Shown: piece after piece, positions 18,995 to 28,879 of the stretch
Numbering within the stretch: the first letter of the stretch is position 1
Layout of the letters: every line of letters starts with the position of its first letter
NCBI RefSeq assembly: GCF_018682675.1
Contig: NZ_JAFMTR010000010.1
Location: forward strand, 62,001-126,000
Reading direction: 5' to 3'
Length of the DNA stretch: 64,000 bases
Origin: Sphingopyxis soli
GTDB taxonomy: Bacteria > Pseudomonadota > Alphaproteobacteria > Sphingomonadales > Sphingomonadaceae
Notes under the pieces: model-generated
The model's input: the letters and a program-made list of their open reading frames with translations, nothing else
What the model was told of the DNA's origin: nothing
Database searches by the model: none
Made by a program: the position numbers and the translations under genes

Positions 18995-20818
18995 TCAATC
19001 GATGTCGAACAGTCCCGCCAATTGCTCGACCATCGTGCCGCCGAGCTGTTCGGCATCCATGATCGTGACCGCGCGGCTGTAGTAGCGGGTGACATCGTGC
19101 CCGATGCCGATCGCGCAAAGTTCGACCGGCGACTTCTTCTCGATCCACTCGATCACCTGGCGGAGGTGCTGGTCGAGATAGGCGCCGTGGTTGACCGACA
19201 GGGTGCTGTCGTCAACCGGCGCGCCATCGCTGATCACCATCAGGATGCGGCGTTCCTCGGGACGGCCCACGATCCGGTGGTGTGCCCACATCAGCGCCTC
19301 GCCGTCGATATTTTCCTTGAGCAGCCCTTCGCGCATCATCAGGCCGAGCGACTTGCGCGCGCGGCGATAGGGTTCGTCCGCGGGCTTGTAGATGATGTGG
19401 CGAAGGTCGTTGAGGCGGCCGGGATGCGGCGGCCGTCCGGCGGCCAGCCAGTCCTCGCGGCTTTGCCCGCCCTTCCAGGTGCGCGTCGTGAAGCCGAGGA
19501 TTTCGGTTTTCACGCCGCAGCGCTCGAGCGTGCGCGCGAGAATATCGGCGCTGATCGCGGCGATGCTGATCGGCCGACCGCGCATCGATCCCGAATTGTC
19601 GATCAACAGCGTCACGACGGTGTCGCGGAAATCGGTGTCGCGCTCGACCTTGTAGGACAGCGAACTGCCCGGCGAGACGACGACGCGCGCGAGGCGCGCT
19701 GCGTCAAGCTGGCCTTCCTCCTGATCGAAATCCCACGCGCGGTTCTGCTGCGCCATCAGGCGGCGCTGCAGCCGGTTCGCGAGCTTGGTCACCGCGCCCT
19801 GCAGATGCGTCATTTGCTGGTCGAGATAGGCGCGCAGCCGCGCCAGCTCGTCGGCGTCGCAGAGGTCTGTCGCGGCGACGATCTCGTCATGCTTCTCGGT
19901 GAAGCGGACATAGTTGAAGTCGGGGACGTCGGTCGGCAGGCGGTTGGGACGGACGGGCAACATCCCCTCGTCGCCTTCGCCGCCCATCTCGGGCTCGCCG
20001 TCGGCTTCCATCTCCTGCGCGTCGGGGTCGCTGTCGCCATCGTCGGCCTGATCGCCCGCCATCTCGGCGCGCGCGTCGACCTGGCTCTCGCCGCTGCCGC
20101 CGTCTTCGCTTTCCTGCTCCTCCTGGCTTTCGTCGGCCTCGGATTCATCCTCTTCGCCGCTATCCTCGCTTCCTTCCTCCATCGGCTCGTCGCCATAGAT
20201 GAGGTCGAGGTGGCGGAGCGCGACCTTCGCGGTTTCGGCGAACGCGGCCTGATCGTCGATCAGCATCGCCAGCGCGTCGATGTCGCTGCCGGCTTCCTTG
20301 GTGATCCACTCGCGGACCAGCGACAGTCCGGTCTCCGTGCCCTGCGGCGCCCGTTCGCCGGTCAGCGCCTCGCGCAGCAGCAGTTCGAGCGCGCTCGATA
20401 CCGGCACATCATCCTTCGCCTGCGCGCGGCTGATCGGATCGCTGCGCATCCGCATCTGGAGCGACGCAGAGAGGTTCTGGCGCATCCCCGCCATGTTGCG
20501 CGCGCCGAGCGCCTCGATCCGCGCGCGCTCCATCGCGTCGAAAGCCGCGGCGGCGAGCGGTTCGGCGGGGCGGGCGGCGTTGTGGATCTTGTCGCTGTGA
20601 TGCTTCATCCGCAGTGCATAGCTGTCGGCGAAGCCGCGCGCTTCGGCGACCTGATCGCGCGGCAACGTCCGCGACGGGGTCGGCACCTTGATCGCCTTGC
20701 CGATCTGCACCGGCGCATCGGCCGTGAAGCCGACCTCGACTTCTGCGTCGCGGGTGACCGCGCGCGCGACGCTCGACAGCGCGGCCTTCAGATCGTCGAG
20801 GGGAGATTGGGTTGCCAT
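18995..20818 (-). CDS. cobT: Cobaltochelatase subunit CobT
   Basis: A 607-residue protein with the standard CobT layout: N-terminal helical region, a long acidic linker (about residues 215-285, mostly Glu, Asp, Ser, Gly) and a C-terminal von Willebrand A domain with the metal-ion-dependent adhesion motif DNSGSMRG. CobT forms with CobS the AAA+ ring that drives cobalt insertion by CobN in aerobic cobalamin synthesis. CobN is not in this window. It is the last gene of a run cobS, lipoprotein hydrolase, cobT. Close relatives lacking cob genes keep cobST, so another chelatase-like or protein-remodelling role cannot be excluded. Confidence 0.93.
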   Translation of the reverse strand: MATQSPLDDLKAALSSVARAVTRDAEVEVGFTADAPVQIGKAIKVPTPSRTLPRDQVAEARGFADSYALRMKHHSDKIHNAARPAEPLAAAAFDAMERARIEALGARNMAGMRQNLSASLQMRMRSDPISRAQAKDDVPVSSALELLLREALTGERAPQGTETGLSLVREWITKEAGSDIDALAMLIDDQAAFAETAKVALRHLDLIYGDEPMEEGSEDSGEEDESEADESQEEQESEDGGSGESQVDARAEMAGDQADDGDSDPDAQEMEADGEPEMGGEGDEGMLPVRPNRLPTDVPDFNYVRFTEKHDEIVAATDLCDADELARLRAYLDQQMTHLQGAVTKLANRLQRRLMAQQNRAWDFDQEEGQLDAARLARVVVSPGSSLSYKVERDTDFRDTVVTLLIDNSGSMRGRPISIAAISADILARTLERCGVKTEILGFTTRTWKGGQSREDWLAAGRPPHPGRLNDLRHIIYKPADEPYRRARKSLGLMMREGLLKENIDGEALMWAHHRIVGRPEERRILMVISDGAPVDDSTLSVNHGAYLDQHLRQVIEWIEKKSPVELCAIGIGHDVTRYYSRAVTIMDAEQLGGTMVEQLAGLFDID

Positions 20819-20879
20819 ATCGAGTCGGCTCTAACCAGCTTTTGGGGCGGAAGGAAGAGAGGGAGGCGCGCCGCGCCGC

Positions 20880-22070
20880 TCAATCCTCTTCGTCGCCGGG
20901 CGTGCGGCTGCAAACCGCATTGTCGTCCGGCTTGGGATCGGCAGGGTCGGGGACAAGGCGAAAGACATGCGAGAGGTGCGTCGCGACGCGCTGCGCCCGC
21001 GTTCGCTTGTCGGCGATGACGTCGACAAAATCGCGGCACGCGGCTGCGCTGCGCAGGAAATTGCTGTGCCCCGACGCCCCGCGCGATACATCGGTCGTGT
21101 CGACCACGGTCAAGCCCGGAACCCCCGCGGGATAGCAGCGCTCGGGCAGCCCCTTCGCCTTGAGATCCGCGGCCTGGAACGGATCGAAGCAATAGGGAGA
21201 GCCGAGCCGCGGATAGCCGTGAAGCGCCCGCGACAGCGCCAGCGCCTTGTCCTTCAGCGACGTATAGACGGTGATCCGCCGCCCGAGCGCGACGCGGTCG
21301 GGAGCCAGCACCTCTTCGACGATGTCGCGCTCGAACGTTTCGCGGTCGACGTCGGGCGAGGCGAGGATGATGTTGGAGATATTGCCCGTGCGTTCGGCGC
21401 GGCGCGACAGCCGGTCGGCGGCCCCGATCGCGGGGATTACCAGCCGCGCGCCCAGCGAATGCGAGACGATCACGATCTCCTTCACCCACGGCTTGTCGGC
21501 AAGGCTGCGCAGGAAATCGCGGAAGTTCCGCACGTCGTGGTACATGTTGGTTTCGTCGACCGCATATTTCAGCACTTCGCCCTGCGAGGGCCAGCTATAT
21601 TCGACGATCGGCCCGTCGAAGCCGGTCATGCGCGCGATTTGTGCGGCGTCCTTCGATGTCGTCTCGAACGTCTCGCGATAGCCATGGACATAGAGCAGCA
21701 CGCGTCCCTGCCGCCGGTCGGTCTCGGCCTGCAGCGCGCGCCACCAGTCGCCCTCTTCCTGAAATGCCATCGGCGTGCGCAGCGTCTTGTTGCCGGCCTT
21801 CTCGGCCCGCCCCGGCGCGGCGAAGCGGCCGAAGCGCGTCCGGTCGCCCCGGTAACCGAGCAGGCGAACTTCGTCGGTCCGGCAATCGGGCAGGCGGGTC
21901 GTGACGAAAAACAGCGGCAGCGCCTCACCGTCGACGGGGGCGCCCGCCTGCGCGGTGCAACGCGGGTCGGCGACATAGTCGGTATGGCGAATCTTGCCGT
22001 AGTCGACCGGCGAGATGCAGCCCGAAAGCGTCAGCGCCGTGGCCGCCACCATCAGGTGGCGCGGACGCAT
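20880..22070 (-). CDS. Alpha/beta-hydrolase lipoprotein (DUF900 type)
   Basis: A 396-residue predicted lipoprotein: signal peptide ending in the lipobox LSGC near residue 17. The hydrolase core has LPLFFVTTR, LLYVHGYRETFE (oxyanion region) and the nucleophile elbow VSHSLGARL, followed by ILASPDVDRETF, which is the DUF900 signature. A late His lies in SGHSNFL, giving a plausible Ser-Asp-His triad. The ATG at 22070 overlaps the cobS stop (TGATG), so it is translationally coupled to cobS, and cobT follows after 61 bases. Its placement between the two cobaltochelatase genes is odd; no link to cobalamin is known to me. Confidence 0.85.
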   Translation of the reverse strand: MRPRHLMVAATALTLSGCISPVDYGKIRHTDYVADPRCTAQAGAPVDGEALPLFFVTTRLPDCRTDEVRLLGYRGDRTRFGRFAAPGRAEKAGNKTLRTPMAFQEEGDWWRALQAETDRRQGRVLLYVHGYRETFETTSKDAAQIARMTGFDGPIVEYSWPSQGEVLKYAVDETNMYHDVRNFRDFLRSLADKPWVKEIVIVSHSLGARLVIPAIGAADRLSRRAERTGNISNIILASPDVDRETFERDIVEEVLAPDRVALGRRITVYTSLKDKALALSRALHGYPRLGSPYCFDPFQAADLKAKGLPERCYPAGVPGLTVVDTTDVSRGASGHSNFLRSAAACRDFVDVIADKRTRAQRVATHLSHVFRLVPDPADPKPDDNAVCSRTPGDEED

Positions 22071-23059
22071 CACTTTCCGACGACCCCCTCGGGCAAGTCT
22101 TCGCCGAACACGCGCTGGTAATATTCGGCAACGATCATCCGCTCGGCCTCGTCGCACTTGTTGAGGAACGACAGGCGGAAGGCGAAGCCGAGGTTGTTGA
22201 AGATCGCGGCATTCTGCGCCCAGCTGATCACCGTGCGCGGCGACATGACGGTCGAGATGTCGCCGTTGATGAAGCCCTGGCGGGTCAGATCGGCGACCTT
22301 CACCATATTGGCGACGGTCGCATCGTCGGTGCCGGGAACCTTGGCGAGGATGATCGCGCTTTCGGTCGCGGCGGGCAGATAATTGAGCGTGACGACGATG
22401 TTCCAGCGATCCATCTGGCCCTGGTTGATCTGCTGCGTCCCGTGATAGAGCCCGCTGGTGTCGCCGAGGCCGACGGTGTTGGCGGTCGCGAACAGCCGGA
22501 AATGCGGGTTCGGGCGGATCACCCGATTCTGGTCGAGCAGGGTCAGCTTGCCCTCTGCCTCCAGCACGCGCTGGATCACGAACATCACGTCGGGGCGGCC
22601 GGCGTCATATTCGTCGAAGACGAGCGCGGTCGGCGTCTGCAGCGCCCAGGGGAGCAGGCCTTCGCGAAATTCGGTGACCTGCTGGCCGTCCTTGAGGACG
22701 ATCGCGTCGCGGCCGACAAGGTCGATGCGGCTGATGTGCGCGTCGAGGTTGACGCGGATGCACGGCCATTTGAGCCGCGCGGCGACCTGTTCGATGTGCG
22801 TCGACTTGCCGGTGCCGTGATAGCCCTGGACCATGACGCGTCGGTTGAACTTGAATCCCGCAAGGATCGCGAGCGTCGTGTCGCCGTCGAAGACATAAGC
22901 CGGGTCGAGGTCGGGCACGCGCTCGTCGGCTTCGCTGAACGCCGGGATCTTCATGTCGATATCGACCCCGAACATCTCGCGTGCATCGACCTCGGTATCG
23001 GGCGCGGCGAGGAGCGTCGAGCCGTGGTGGTCGGGCAGGCTGTTCGGGATGTCGGTCAT
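22070..23059 (-). CDS. cobS: Cobaltochelatase subunit CobS (AAA+ ATPase)
   Basis: A 329-residue MoxR-type AAA+ ATPase. Walker A is [13 protein letters not shown] near residue 80, Walker B is [10 protein letters not shown], and the sensor region contains [20 protein letters not shown]. Length and N-terminal text ([21 protein letters not shown]) fit CobS closely. It assembles with CobT to power cobalt chelation. It is preceded by an unrelated glycosyltransferase gene, with 91 bases between, and overlaps the lipoprotein hydrolase gene by one base. In many alphaproteobacteria dnaJ-like, cobS and cobT are consecutive; here two other genes are interspersed. Confidence 0.95.
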   Translation of the reverse strand: MTDIPNSLPDHHGSTLLAAPDTEVDAREMFGVDIDMKIPAFSEADERVPDLDPAYVFDGDTTLAILAGFKFNRRVMVQGYHGTGKSTHIEQVAARLKWPCIRVNLDAHISRIDLVGRDAIVLKDGQQVTEFREGLLPWALQTPTALVFDEYDAGRPDVMFVIQRVLEAEGKLTLLDQNRVIRPNPHFRLFATANTVGLGDTSGLYHGTQQINQGQMDRWNIVVTLNYLPAATESAIILAKVPGTDDATVANMVKVADLTRQGFINGDISTVMSPRTVISWAQNAAIFNNLGFAFRLSFLNKCDEAERMIVAEYYQRVFGEDLPEGVVGK

Positions 23060-23150
23060 CGTGAATCTCTATAGGGATGTACCAAGGTGCGATTTTCGGG
23101 GCTGAGTAGAAGCCGCGACCGCGCGGTGCAAATCTTTTTGCGTTCCGTCT

Positions 23151-24176
23151 TCAGTCCGGTGCTTTATTTTTATTGCGGATCAACCGGTAAAAATAATCTA
23201 TCATGACCTGCTCGTTGCAATTGGCCAGTGCGAAGGCGCGCGCATTCGTGCCAAGCCGTTCGACGAATGCGGGTTCATCGCGCAGCCGCTCGATTGCAAG
23301 GCGAAATGCCCGCGAGTCGCGTGGCGGGACGAGCAATGCCGTTTTTTCATGTTCCACATAGTCGGTCACGCCGGATGACCGGGTCACGATCTGGGCCTTC
23401 CCCAGATGCATCGCACCGACGATCGTGACGTGGCCGTTTGGCGTGCTGGCGGTGCGGAGCGGCACCAAGGACGCTTCGGCATGACAGACGAGGCTCCAAG
23501 CCTCGTTGAAGGGAAGATTGACATGCACGGTGACATTATCCGGCAGCGAAAGCTTGGCAAGATTGTGTGGACGCACGACGAAGACAAAGCGCGTCGAAGG
23601 CATAGAGCGCGCGGTTTCGGCAAGTGTTGCATAGTCGCGCGCTTCGCCGCCCAACGCCACGAAATAGGGCTCGGCGATCACGCGTGGCCCTGGCCTCTCG
23701 ATGGGCGGGGCGACGCTCCAGCGGACAAAGTCGAAACGCTCCTCAGGGATTTCGAACAGGCGTGAGTAGAGACCTACCTCCATCTTCGAATAGACGGCGA
23801 AACGCTCGATCCCGCGAAATGCGCGGATCATCAGACGGCGCAAAACCGGGCCGGGCAAGTCGGTGAAATTGAATGAGATCGCGCAGTGCCTTGTGCCGTC
23901 GCGCTTTCCTGTCGCGGATGCCGTGTAGAAAGCGAGATGGGGACCATGTGTGATGATAAAATCGGCGGGCCGTGTCCCAAGCGTTCGGCGGACTTCGATT
24001 CCGGCGCGGACGCGGCCCATGTGCGGAAACGGCATCCGCCTCTCGAACGCGTTGCGCTTGCGCGCGCTTACAAAGCGCCAGTCGTCCGCTTCCGGGCCCG
24101 AAAGGCGCGGTCGAATCCACTGCCACGCCAGATCGGCCTCGGCATTATTGATGATCGACGGCGCGTTCCCGGTCAC
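23151..24176 (-). CDS. Glycosyltransferase-like protein (GT-B fold, probable)
   Basis: A 341-residue protein with the second half of a GT-B glycosyltransferase: PYFVALGGEARDYATL, then FVFVVRPHN, LPFNEAWSLVCHAEASLVPLR and the terminal KTALLVPPRDSRAFRLAIERL block. The first half has no clear family text. No membrane span. The GTG start overlaps the stop of the dnaJ-like gene (GTGA). Several stretches, especially 23150-23220 and 23500-23560, are visibly more AT-rich than the neighbours. It sits in the otherwise conserved dnaJ-cobS interval, so it looks like an acquired gene. Donor and acceptor are unknown. Confidence 0.65.
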   Translation of the reverse strand: MTGNAPSIINNAEADLAWQWIRPRLSGPEADDWRFVSARKRNAFERRMPFPHMGRVRAGIEVRRTLGTRPADFIITHGPHLAFYTASATGKRDGTRHCAISFNFTDLPGPVLRRLMIRAFRGIERFAVYSKMEVGLYSRLFEIPEERFDFVRWSVAPPIERPGPRVIAEPYFVALGGEARDYATLAETARSMPSTRFVFVVRPHNLAKLSLPDNVTVHVNLPFNEAWSLVCHAEASLVPLRTASTPNGHVTIVGAMHLGKAQIVTRSSGVTDYVEHEKTALLVPPRDSRAFRLAIERLRDEPAFVERLGTNARAFALANCNEQVMIDYFYRLIRNKNKAPD

Positions 24177-24769
24177 CGGAAAGCCGGAGCGTTGCGTAAA
24201 TGATTATAGGCCTCGATGACCCGCTGCAGCGCCTTTTCGCGGCTCCGGTCGCCACCGTTGCGGTCTGGATGATAACGCCGGACCAGTTCGGAGTAACGGC
24301 CGCGCAACGCACGCCGGTCGGCATCCAGGTCGAGCCCCAGCACCCCAAGCGCATTGCGGTCTTCACTCGAGAGCGACTTCCCATCTTTGCGTTCGGTCGG
24401 CATCGCTTCCTGCATCCTCTGACGAAACCGCGCGCCGACGGCATCCATCGGATCCTTGAAATCGGCCCAGCGCGGCGGCAGGTCGGCGCTGCCCGCGGGA
24501 CGGAAGGCGCGGCTTTCGGTTTCCCAGCCCGCGGTCGGCGACTGCGCCGCCATGATCTGGTCGGCGGTCATGCCCTCGAAGAAATTATAGCCCGCGTTGA
24601 ACTCGCGAACATGGTCGAGGCAGAGGTAGCGGTACGGCGGCGGGCCATCGGGCGAGCGGTGCGAGGAAACCGGCGCGCGAAATTCGCCGGGCTCGCGGCA
24701 GCCGGGAACGGCGCAGGGCGCGTCGCGCGGAATGCGGCCGTGGAATCGGGGGGAGCGGGGACTTGTCAT
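24173..24769 (-). CDS. J-domain protein (C-terminal DnaJ domain)
   Basis: A 198-residue protein with an N-terminal region containing a likely small zinc-binding module (APCAVPGCREPGEF followed by LCLDHVREFN) and a C-terminal J domain: ALGVLGLDLDADRRALRGRY with the essential HPD in RRYHPDRNGGDRS. This is the J-protein that stands divergent from bolA in alphaproteobacteria. It should stimulate a DnaK ATPase; clients are unknown. The ATG at 24769 follows a GGGAGCGGGG-like region on the opposite strand and is 28 bases from the bolA start, so the two promoters must overlap the genes or lie within this very short gap. Confidence 0.88.
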   Translation of the reverse strand: MTSPRSPRFHGRIPRDAPCAVPGCREPGEFRAPVSSHRSPDGPPPYRYLCLDHVREFNAGYNFFEGMTADQIMAAQSPTAGWETESRAFRPAGSADLPPRWADFKDPMDAVGARFRQRMQEAMPTERKDGKSLSSEDRNALGVLGLDLDADRRALRGRYSELVRRYHPDRNGGDRSREKALQRVIEAYNHLRNAPAFR

Positions 24770-24797
24770 GTGGGGTATCCGCGCCCAACATGGGGGC

Positions 24798-25079
24798 ATG
24801 ATGCAAAAAGGTCCAGTGCAACGCGAGATGGAGGAGCTGCTGACCGCAGCTTTTCCCGATGCGAATTTCACCCTCAGCAACGACAGCGCGACGCATCGTG
24901 GCCATGCCGGCGACGACGGATCGGGCGAGTCGCATTTCAGCCTCAGCATCGAATGGGCGGGTTTTGCCGGCCAGAACCGCGTCGCGCGGCAGCGTGCGGT
25001 CAACAAGGCGCTTGGCGACCTGCCCGGCCAGCGCGTCCACGCGCTCGCGATCAGGGCGACGGCGCCGGGAGAAGGATGA
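24798..25079 (+). CDS. bolA: BolA-family protein
   Basis: A 93-residue BolA-fold protein, a partner of monothiol glutaredoxins in iron-sulfur and redox control. The expected order is present: MEELLTAAFP, LSNDSATHRGHAG with the metal-ligand His region, ESHFSLSIEWAGFAGQNRVARQRAVNKAL, and LPGQRVHALAIRA at the C-terminus. Two tandem ATGs (24798, 24801) are possible starts. It is transcribed away from the J-domain gene, and its stop overlaps the start of the cupin gene, giving a bolA-cupin-pirin unit. Confidence 0.93.
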   Translation: MMQKGPVQREMEELLTAAFPDANFTLSNDSATHRGHAGDDGSGESHFSLSIEWAGFAGQNRVARQRAVNKALGDLPGQRVHALAIRATAPGEG

Positions 25080-25447
25080 TGGTCGACAAGGTCAATCTCG
25101 CCGAAGCCTTCGCCAGCTTCCACGATTATTGGAACCCGCGCGTCGCGGGCGATATCAATGATTTCCAGGTCAAGCTGGTCAAGCTCGACGGCAAGTTCGA
25201 CTGGCATCATCACGCGCAGGAGGACGAGCTTTTCCTCGTCGTCGCGGGCCGGATGAAGATGGCGTTCCGCGACCGCGACGTGATCGTCGAGCCCGGCGAG
25301 TTCATCATCGTCCCGCACGGCGTCGAACATTGTCCCGAGGCGCTCGACGGCGAATGCCACGTGCTGCTGCTCGAACCGGGCTCGACCCGGAATACCGGCA
25401 ATGTCGAAACCGACAAGACCCGCAAGACGCTCGAAAGGGTCGGCTGA
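25079..25447 (+). CDS. Small cupin-domain protein
   Basis: A 122-residue single-domain cupin. The first cupin motif is KFDWHHHAQEDELFLVVAG with three His and a Glu as metal ligands; the second is GEFIIVPHGVEHCPEA. Such proteins are often labelled mannose-6-phosphate isomerase-like, but activity is unproven. The start may be 25076 or 25079; the latter overlaps the bolA stop as ATGA. Its own stop overlaps the pirin gene start, so all three genes are probably on one mRNA. Confidence 0.85.
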   Translation: MVDKVNLAEAFASFHDYWNPRVAGDINDFQVKLVKLDGKFDWHHHAQEDELFLVVAGRMKMAFRDRDVIVEPGEFIIVPHGVEHCPEALDGECHVLLLEPGSTRNTGNVETDKTRKTLERVG

Positions 25448-26331
25448 TGTTTACCGTCATCACTCCCTCGACCCATGACATCGGCGCGTTCGACGTGCGG
25501 CGCACCTTGCCGAACAAGGAGCGGACGATGGTCGGCCCGTTCATCTTCGTCGACCAGTTCGGCCCGGCGCATTTCGACATCGGGCAGGGGATGGACGTGC
25601 GCCCGCACCCGCACATCAACCTGTCTACGCTGACCTATCTGTTCGAGGGCGCGATCGACCATCGCGACAGTCTCGGCACCTATGCGACGATCCGTCCCGG
25701 TGCGTGCAACCTGATGACCGCCGGGCGCGGGATCGTCCATTCGGAGCGTACGCCGGCGGCCGAGCGCGCCAGCGGTTCGCCGATCTCGGGCATGCAGACC
25801 TGGCTCGCGCTGCCCGACGGCAAGGAAGAGGTCGATCCGGCGTTCGAGCATGTCGCCGCCGAGGATCTGCCGATCGTCGAGGACGGGCAGGTGTCGGCGC
25901 GCGTGATCATGGGCAGCCTGTGGGGCGTCACCGCACCGACGACGCAGCATAGCGCGACGATCTATGCCGACATCCTGATGAACGCCGGGGCGTCGTTGCC
26001 GGTCGAGGCCGAGGCCGACGAACGCGCGGTGCTCGTCGCGATGGGCGACGCCCGTCTCGATGACGAGGCGCTCGACCGATATAGCCTTTATATATTGAAG
26101 CCGGGGCAGGCGATGACGTTGCGCGCCGACAGCGACGCGCGCGTAATGCTGCTCGGCGGCGAGGCCTTCACCACCCCGCGCCATCTGTGGTGGAATTTCG
26201 TCAGCTCGTCGCGCGACCGGATCAACGAAGCGAAGCACGACTGGAAGAACCGCAAATTCCCTCTCGTCCCCGGCGACACCGAGGAATTTATTCCGCTGCC
26301 GGGGATGCCGAAAGTGCCTGGCTATCCCTGA
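25447..26331 (+). CDS. Pirin-family protein
   Basis: A 294-residue bicupin of the pirin family. N-terminal cupin: VGPFIFVDQFGPAHF, then MDVRPHPHINLSTLTYLFEG with the metal-ligand His residues and GRGIVHSERTP. The C-terminal cupin follows and ends in HLWWNFVSSSRDRI, typical for pirins. Bacterial pirins have been described as quercetinases or as regulators of pyruvate metabolism; which applies here is not visible. The ATG at 25447 overlaps the upstream cupin stop. Confidence 0.9.
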   Translation: MFTVITPSTHDIGAFDVRRTLPNKERTMVGPFIFVDQFGPAHFDIGQGMDVRPHPHINLSTLTYLFEGAIDHRDSLGTYATIRPGACNLMTAGRGIVHSERTPAAERASGSPISGMQTWLALPDGKEEVDPAFEHVAAEDLPIVEDGQVSARVIMGSLWGVTAPTTQHSATIYADILMNAGASLPVEAEADERAVLVAMGDARLDDEALDRYSLYILKPGQAMTLRADSDARVMLLGGEAFTTPRHLWWNFVSSSRDRINEAKHDWKNRKFPLVPGDTEEFIPLPGMPKVPGYP

Positions 26332-26422
26332 GCGGTGATTTTCGGCCGGACCACGGCATTTATGGCATGACGGGAATCGCGGGGCAGCTTCCCGCCCAAA
26401 AAGCAGACGCTCCGGCCAGACC

Positions 26423-27241
26423 CTACAGCAGGAACTCCCCCGCCAGCGTGGTCACGCAGCGCCCGGAAAGCTCGACCCGATCGCCCAACAGGCGGCACCC
26501 CACATGCCCGCCGCGCGTGCTTGCCTGATAGGCCGCGAAACGATCGCGGCCGAGACGCGTCGCCCAATAGGGCGCGAGTACGCTGTGCGCCGAACCGGTC
26601 ACGGGATCCTCCGGGATTCCAGCGCCGGGCGCGAAGGCGCGGCTGACGACGTCGGCGCCCGACGGGTCGCCGGCACCGGGTGCGGTCGCGATATAGAGGA
26701 TGTCGCCCTCGCTCAGCGCCGCGAGATCGGGCGTCAGCGCGCGGACCTCCTCGGCGCCGTGATAGACGATCAGCGCATAGCCGCCGTCGTGCCAGAGCGT
26801 CTCGACGATATCGCCGCCCATGGCGCGCGCGACGTCGGGCAGCGGCCTGGCCGTCGCGCGATACGCCGGGAGCGTCATCCGATAGGAATCGTCGTCGCCG
26901 CTGCGGGTGACCTGCAATATGCCCGCCTTGCGCGTGCGGAAGCGCATTTCGTTCCGCCACTGTGCCGCCGATAGCAGGACATGCCCGCTGGCAAGCGTCG
27001 CATGGCCGCACAGCGCGACCTCGAGCGTCGGGGTGAACCAGCGCAACTCGTAATCGGCCTCGCCGCTGTCGTCGGGGACGAGGAAAGCGGTTTCGGCAAG
27101 ATTGTTCTCGGCCGCCATCGCCTGCAGCAGATCGTCGCCGAGCCATTCCTCGAGCGGCATCACCGCGGCGGGATTGCCGGTAAAGGGCCGGTCGGCAAAG
27201 GCGTCGACGCGGGTGATCGGGAAGGAGCGCAGCGCGGTCAT
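26423..27241 (-). CDS. PhzF-family isomerase-like protein
   Basis: A 272-residue protein of the PhzF/diaminopimelate-epimerase-like fold. The family opening [21 protein letters not shown] is shortened here to its core ([16 protein letters not shown]), with the conserved Glu in [10 protein letters not shown] and the second-domain text [16 protein letters not shown]. Only the phenazine-pathway members have a defined reaction; there are no other phenazine genes here, so the substrate is unknown. The ATG at 27241 overlaps the stop of pdxH, so the gene is coupled to vitamin B6 synthesis, at least in expression. Confidence 0.9.
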   Translation of the reverse strand: MTALRSFPITRVDAFADRPFTGNPAAVMPLEEWLGDDLLQAMAAENNLAETAFLVPDDSGEADYELRWFTPTLEVALCGHATLASGHVLLSAAQWRNEMRFRTRKAGILQVTRSGDDDSYRMTLPAYRATARPLPDVARAMGGDIVETLWHDGGYALIVYHGAEEVRALTPDLAALSEGDILYIATAPGAGDPSGADVVSRAFAPGAGIPEDPVTGSAHSVLAPYWATRLGRDRFAAYQASTRGGHVGCRLLGDRVELSGRCVTTLAGEFLL

Positions 27242-27816
27242 GGGTAGAGAAGCCCTTTCGTCCATCCTTCGCCGCTGCGGACATAGAGGTTACGCTCGTG
27301 AAGGCGATGTTCGCGGTCCTGCCAGAATTCGATCCGTTCGGGCGTGACGCGCCAGCCCGACCAGCGCGGCGGGCGCGGCACGTCGTGCCCCGCGAACCGC
27401 GCCTGCATTTCGGCGAAGCGGGCTTCGAATGTCGCCCGGGTATCGAGCGGGCGTGACTGGTCGCTCGCCCAGGCGCCGAGCTGGCTGTCACGGCTGCGCG
27501 TGGCGAAATAGGCGTCGGCGGTGGCATCGTCGACCGGCGTGACCATCCCCTCGATGCGAATCTGCCGCCGCAACGATTTCCAGTGAAAGAGCAGCGCCAC
27601 ATGCGCGTTCGCGGCGAGTTCGCCCCCCTTGCGGCTGTCGAGGTTCGTGTAGAAGACGAAACCGTCGGGGCCGTGGCCCTTCAGCAGCACCATCCGCACC
27701 GAAGGCCGCCCGTCGGGCGTGCTCGTTGCCAGGGCCATGGCATTGCCGTCGTTGGGCTCGCTCGCGCGGGCTTCGGTGAACCAGATGTCGAACAGCGCAA
27801 AGGGATCGTCGGTCAT
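27238..27816 (-). CDS. pdxH: Pyridoxamine 5'-phosphate oxidase
   Basis: A 192-residue FMN enzyme that oxidises pyridoxine or pyridoxamine 5'-phosphate to pyridoxal phosphate. Landmarks: [66 protein letters not shown] and the terminal [16 protein letters not shown]. The ATG at 27816 ([10 protein letters not shown]) gives normal length. It overlaps the phzF-like gene by four bases and is divergent from the cbpA-like gene with 130 bases between. Confidence 0.96.
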   Translation of the reverse strand: MTDDPFALFDIWFTEARASEPNDGNAMALATSTPDGRPSVRMVLLKGHGPDGFVFYTNLDSRKGGELAANAHVALLFHWKSLRRQIRIEGMVTPVDDATADAYFATRSRDSQLGAWASDQSRPLDTRATFEARFAEMQARFAGHDVPRPPRWSGWRVTPERIEFWQDREHRLHERNLYVRSGEGWTKGLLYP

Positions 27817-27946
27817 GCGCGCCTCATAATGCCGGGCGCGGCGATGGTCGAGCGAAAGCGGCGGCCTTGACCCTTCTCGGCAATGCTCCCACATCGCCCG
27901 CTAATGGGCCTTCACGGCCAGTCACTTATCAGGCTATTGGATACAG

Positions 27947-28876
27947 ATGGCAGATCCTTATTCGACCCTTGGCATATCGAAGAGCGCGACCGAGGCGGAA
28001 ATCAAGTCCGCGTACCGCAAACTCGCCAAGGAACTGCACCCCGACCGGAACAAGGACAATCCGAAGGCGTCGGAGAAGTTTTCCGACGTGACCAAGGCCT
28101 ATGACCTGTTGTCCGACAAGGCGAAGCGCGCGCAGTTCGACCGCGGCGAGATTGACGCCGACGGCAACCCGGCGATGCCCTTCGGCTTCGGCGGCGGTGG
28201 CGGCGGTTTTCGGGGCGATCCGCGCGGCCAGCCACAGGGCGGTTTTGGCGGGTTCGGCGGCGACGGCGCCGATTTCGGGGATATTTTCGAGGGACTGTTC
28301 GGCGGCCGCGGCGGCGGCGGGCCGTTCGGTTTCGGCGGCCACAGCGCGCCGCCCGCGAAGGGCGCTAACGTCGGCTACCGGCTGTCGGTCTCCTTCATCG
28401 ACGCCGCGACCCTGGCGATGCAGCGGATCACGCTGTCCGATGGCAAGACGATCGACCTCAAGCTGCCTGCCGGGGTCGAGACGGGCACGCAGATGCGCCT
28501 CGCGGGGAAGGGGCAGCCGGGTCCCGGCGGCAATGGCGACGGCATCGTCACCATCGCGGTCAAGGATCACCCCTTCTTCGAACGCGACGGCGACAACATC
28601 CGTCTCGACCTGCCGGTCACGCTGAACGAGGCGGTCAGGGGCGCAAAGATCAAGGTGCCGACCGTCGACGGCCCGGTGATGCTGTCGATTCCTGCCGGTT
28701 CGACGTCGGGCAAGGTCATGCGCCTCAAGGGCAAGGGTTTCAGCCGGAAGGGCGGCGGCCGCGGCGACCAGCTGGTGCGGCTGATGGTCGACCTGCCCGC
28801 GAACGATGCCGACCTTGCGAAGGCGTTGGAGGGATGGACCGACAGCCGCGCGGTGCGAGCGGATCTTGGCGTGTGA
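27947..28876 (+). CDS. DnaJ/CbpA-type chaperone
   Basis: A 309-residue type II J-protein: J domain at residues 1-67 with HPD in LHPDRNKDNP, a Gly/Phe-rich linker (about 80-135, many GGFGG repeats) and a DnaJ C-terminal substrate-binding domain (VSFIDAATLAMQRITL, KLPAGVETGTQMRLAGKG, LNEAVRGAKIKVPTVDG). No zinc-finger cysteine cluster, which separates it from DnaJ proper. It stimulates DnaK and handles aggregation-prone proteins. It is the first gene of a plus-strand run with brkB, fabI, the acetyltransferase and aroC. Confidence 0.92.
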   Translation: MADPYSTLGISKSATEAEIKSAYRKLAKELHPDRNKDNPKASEKFSDVTKAYDLLSDKAKRAQFDRGEIDADGNPAMPFGFGGGGGGFRGDPRGQPQGGFGGFGGDGADFGDIFEGLFGGRGGGGPFGFGGHSAPPAKGANVGYRLSVSFIDAATLAMQRITLSDGKTIDLKLPAGVETGTQMRLAGKGQPGPGGNGDGIVTIAVKDHPFFERDGDNIRLDLPVTLNEAVRGAKIKVPTVDGPVMLSIPAGSTSGKVMRLKGKGFSRKGGGRGDQLVRLMVDLPANDADLAKALEGWTDSRAVRADLGV

Positions 28877-28879
28877 TGC

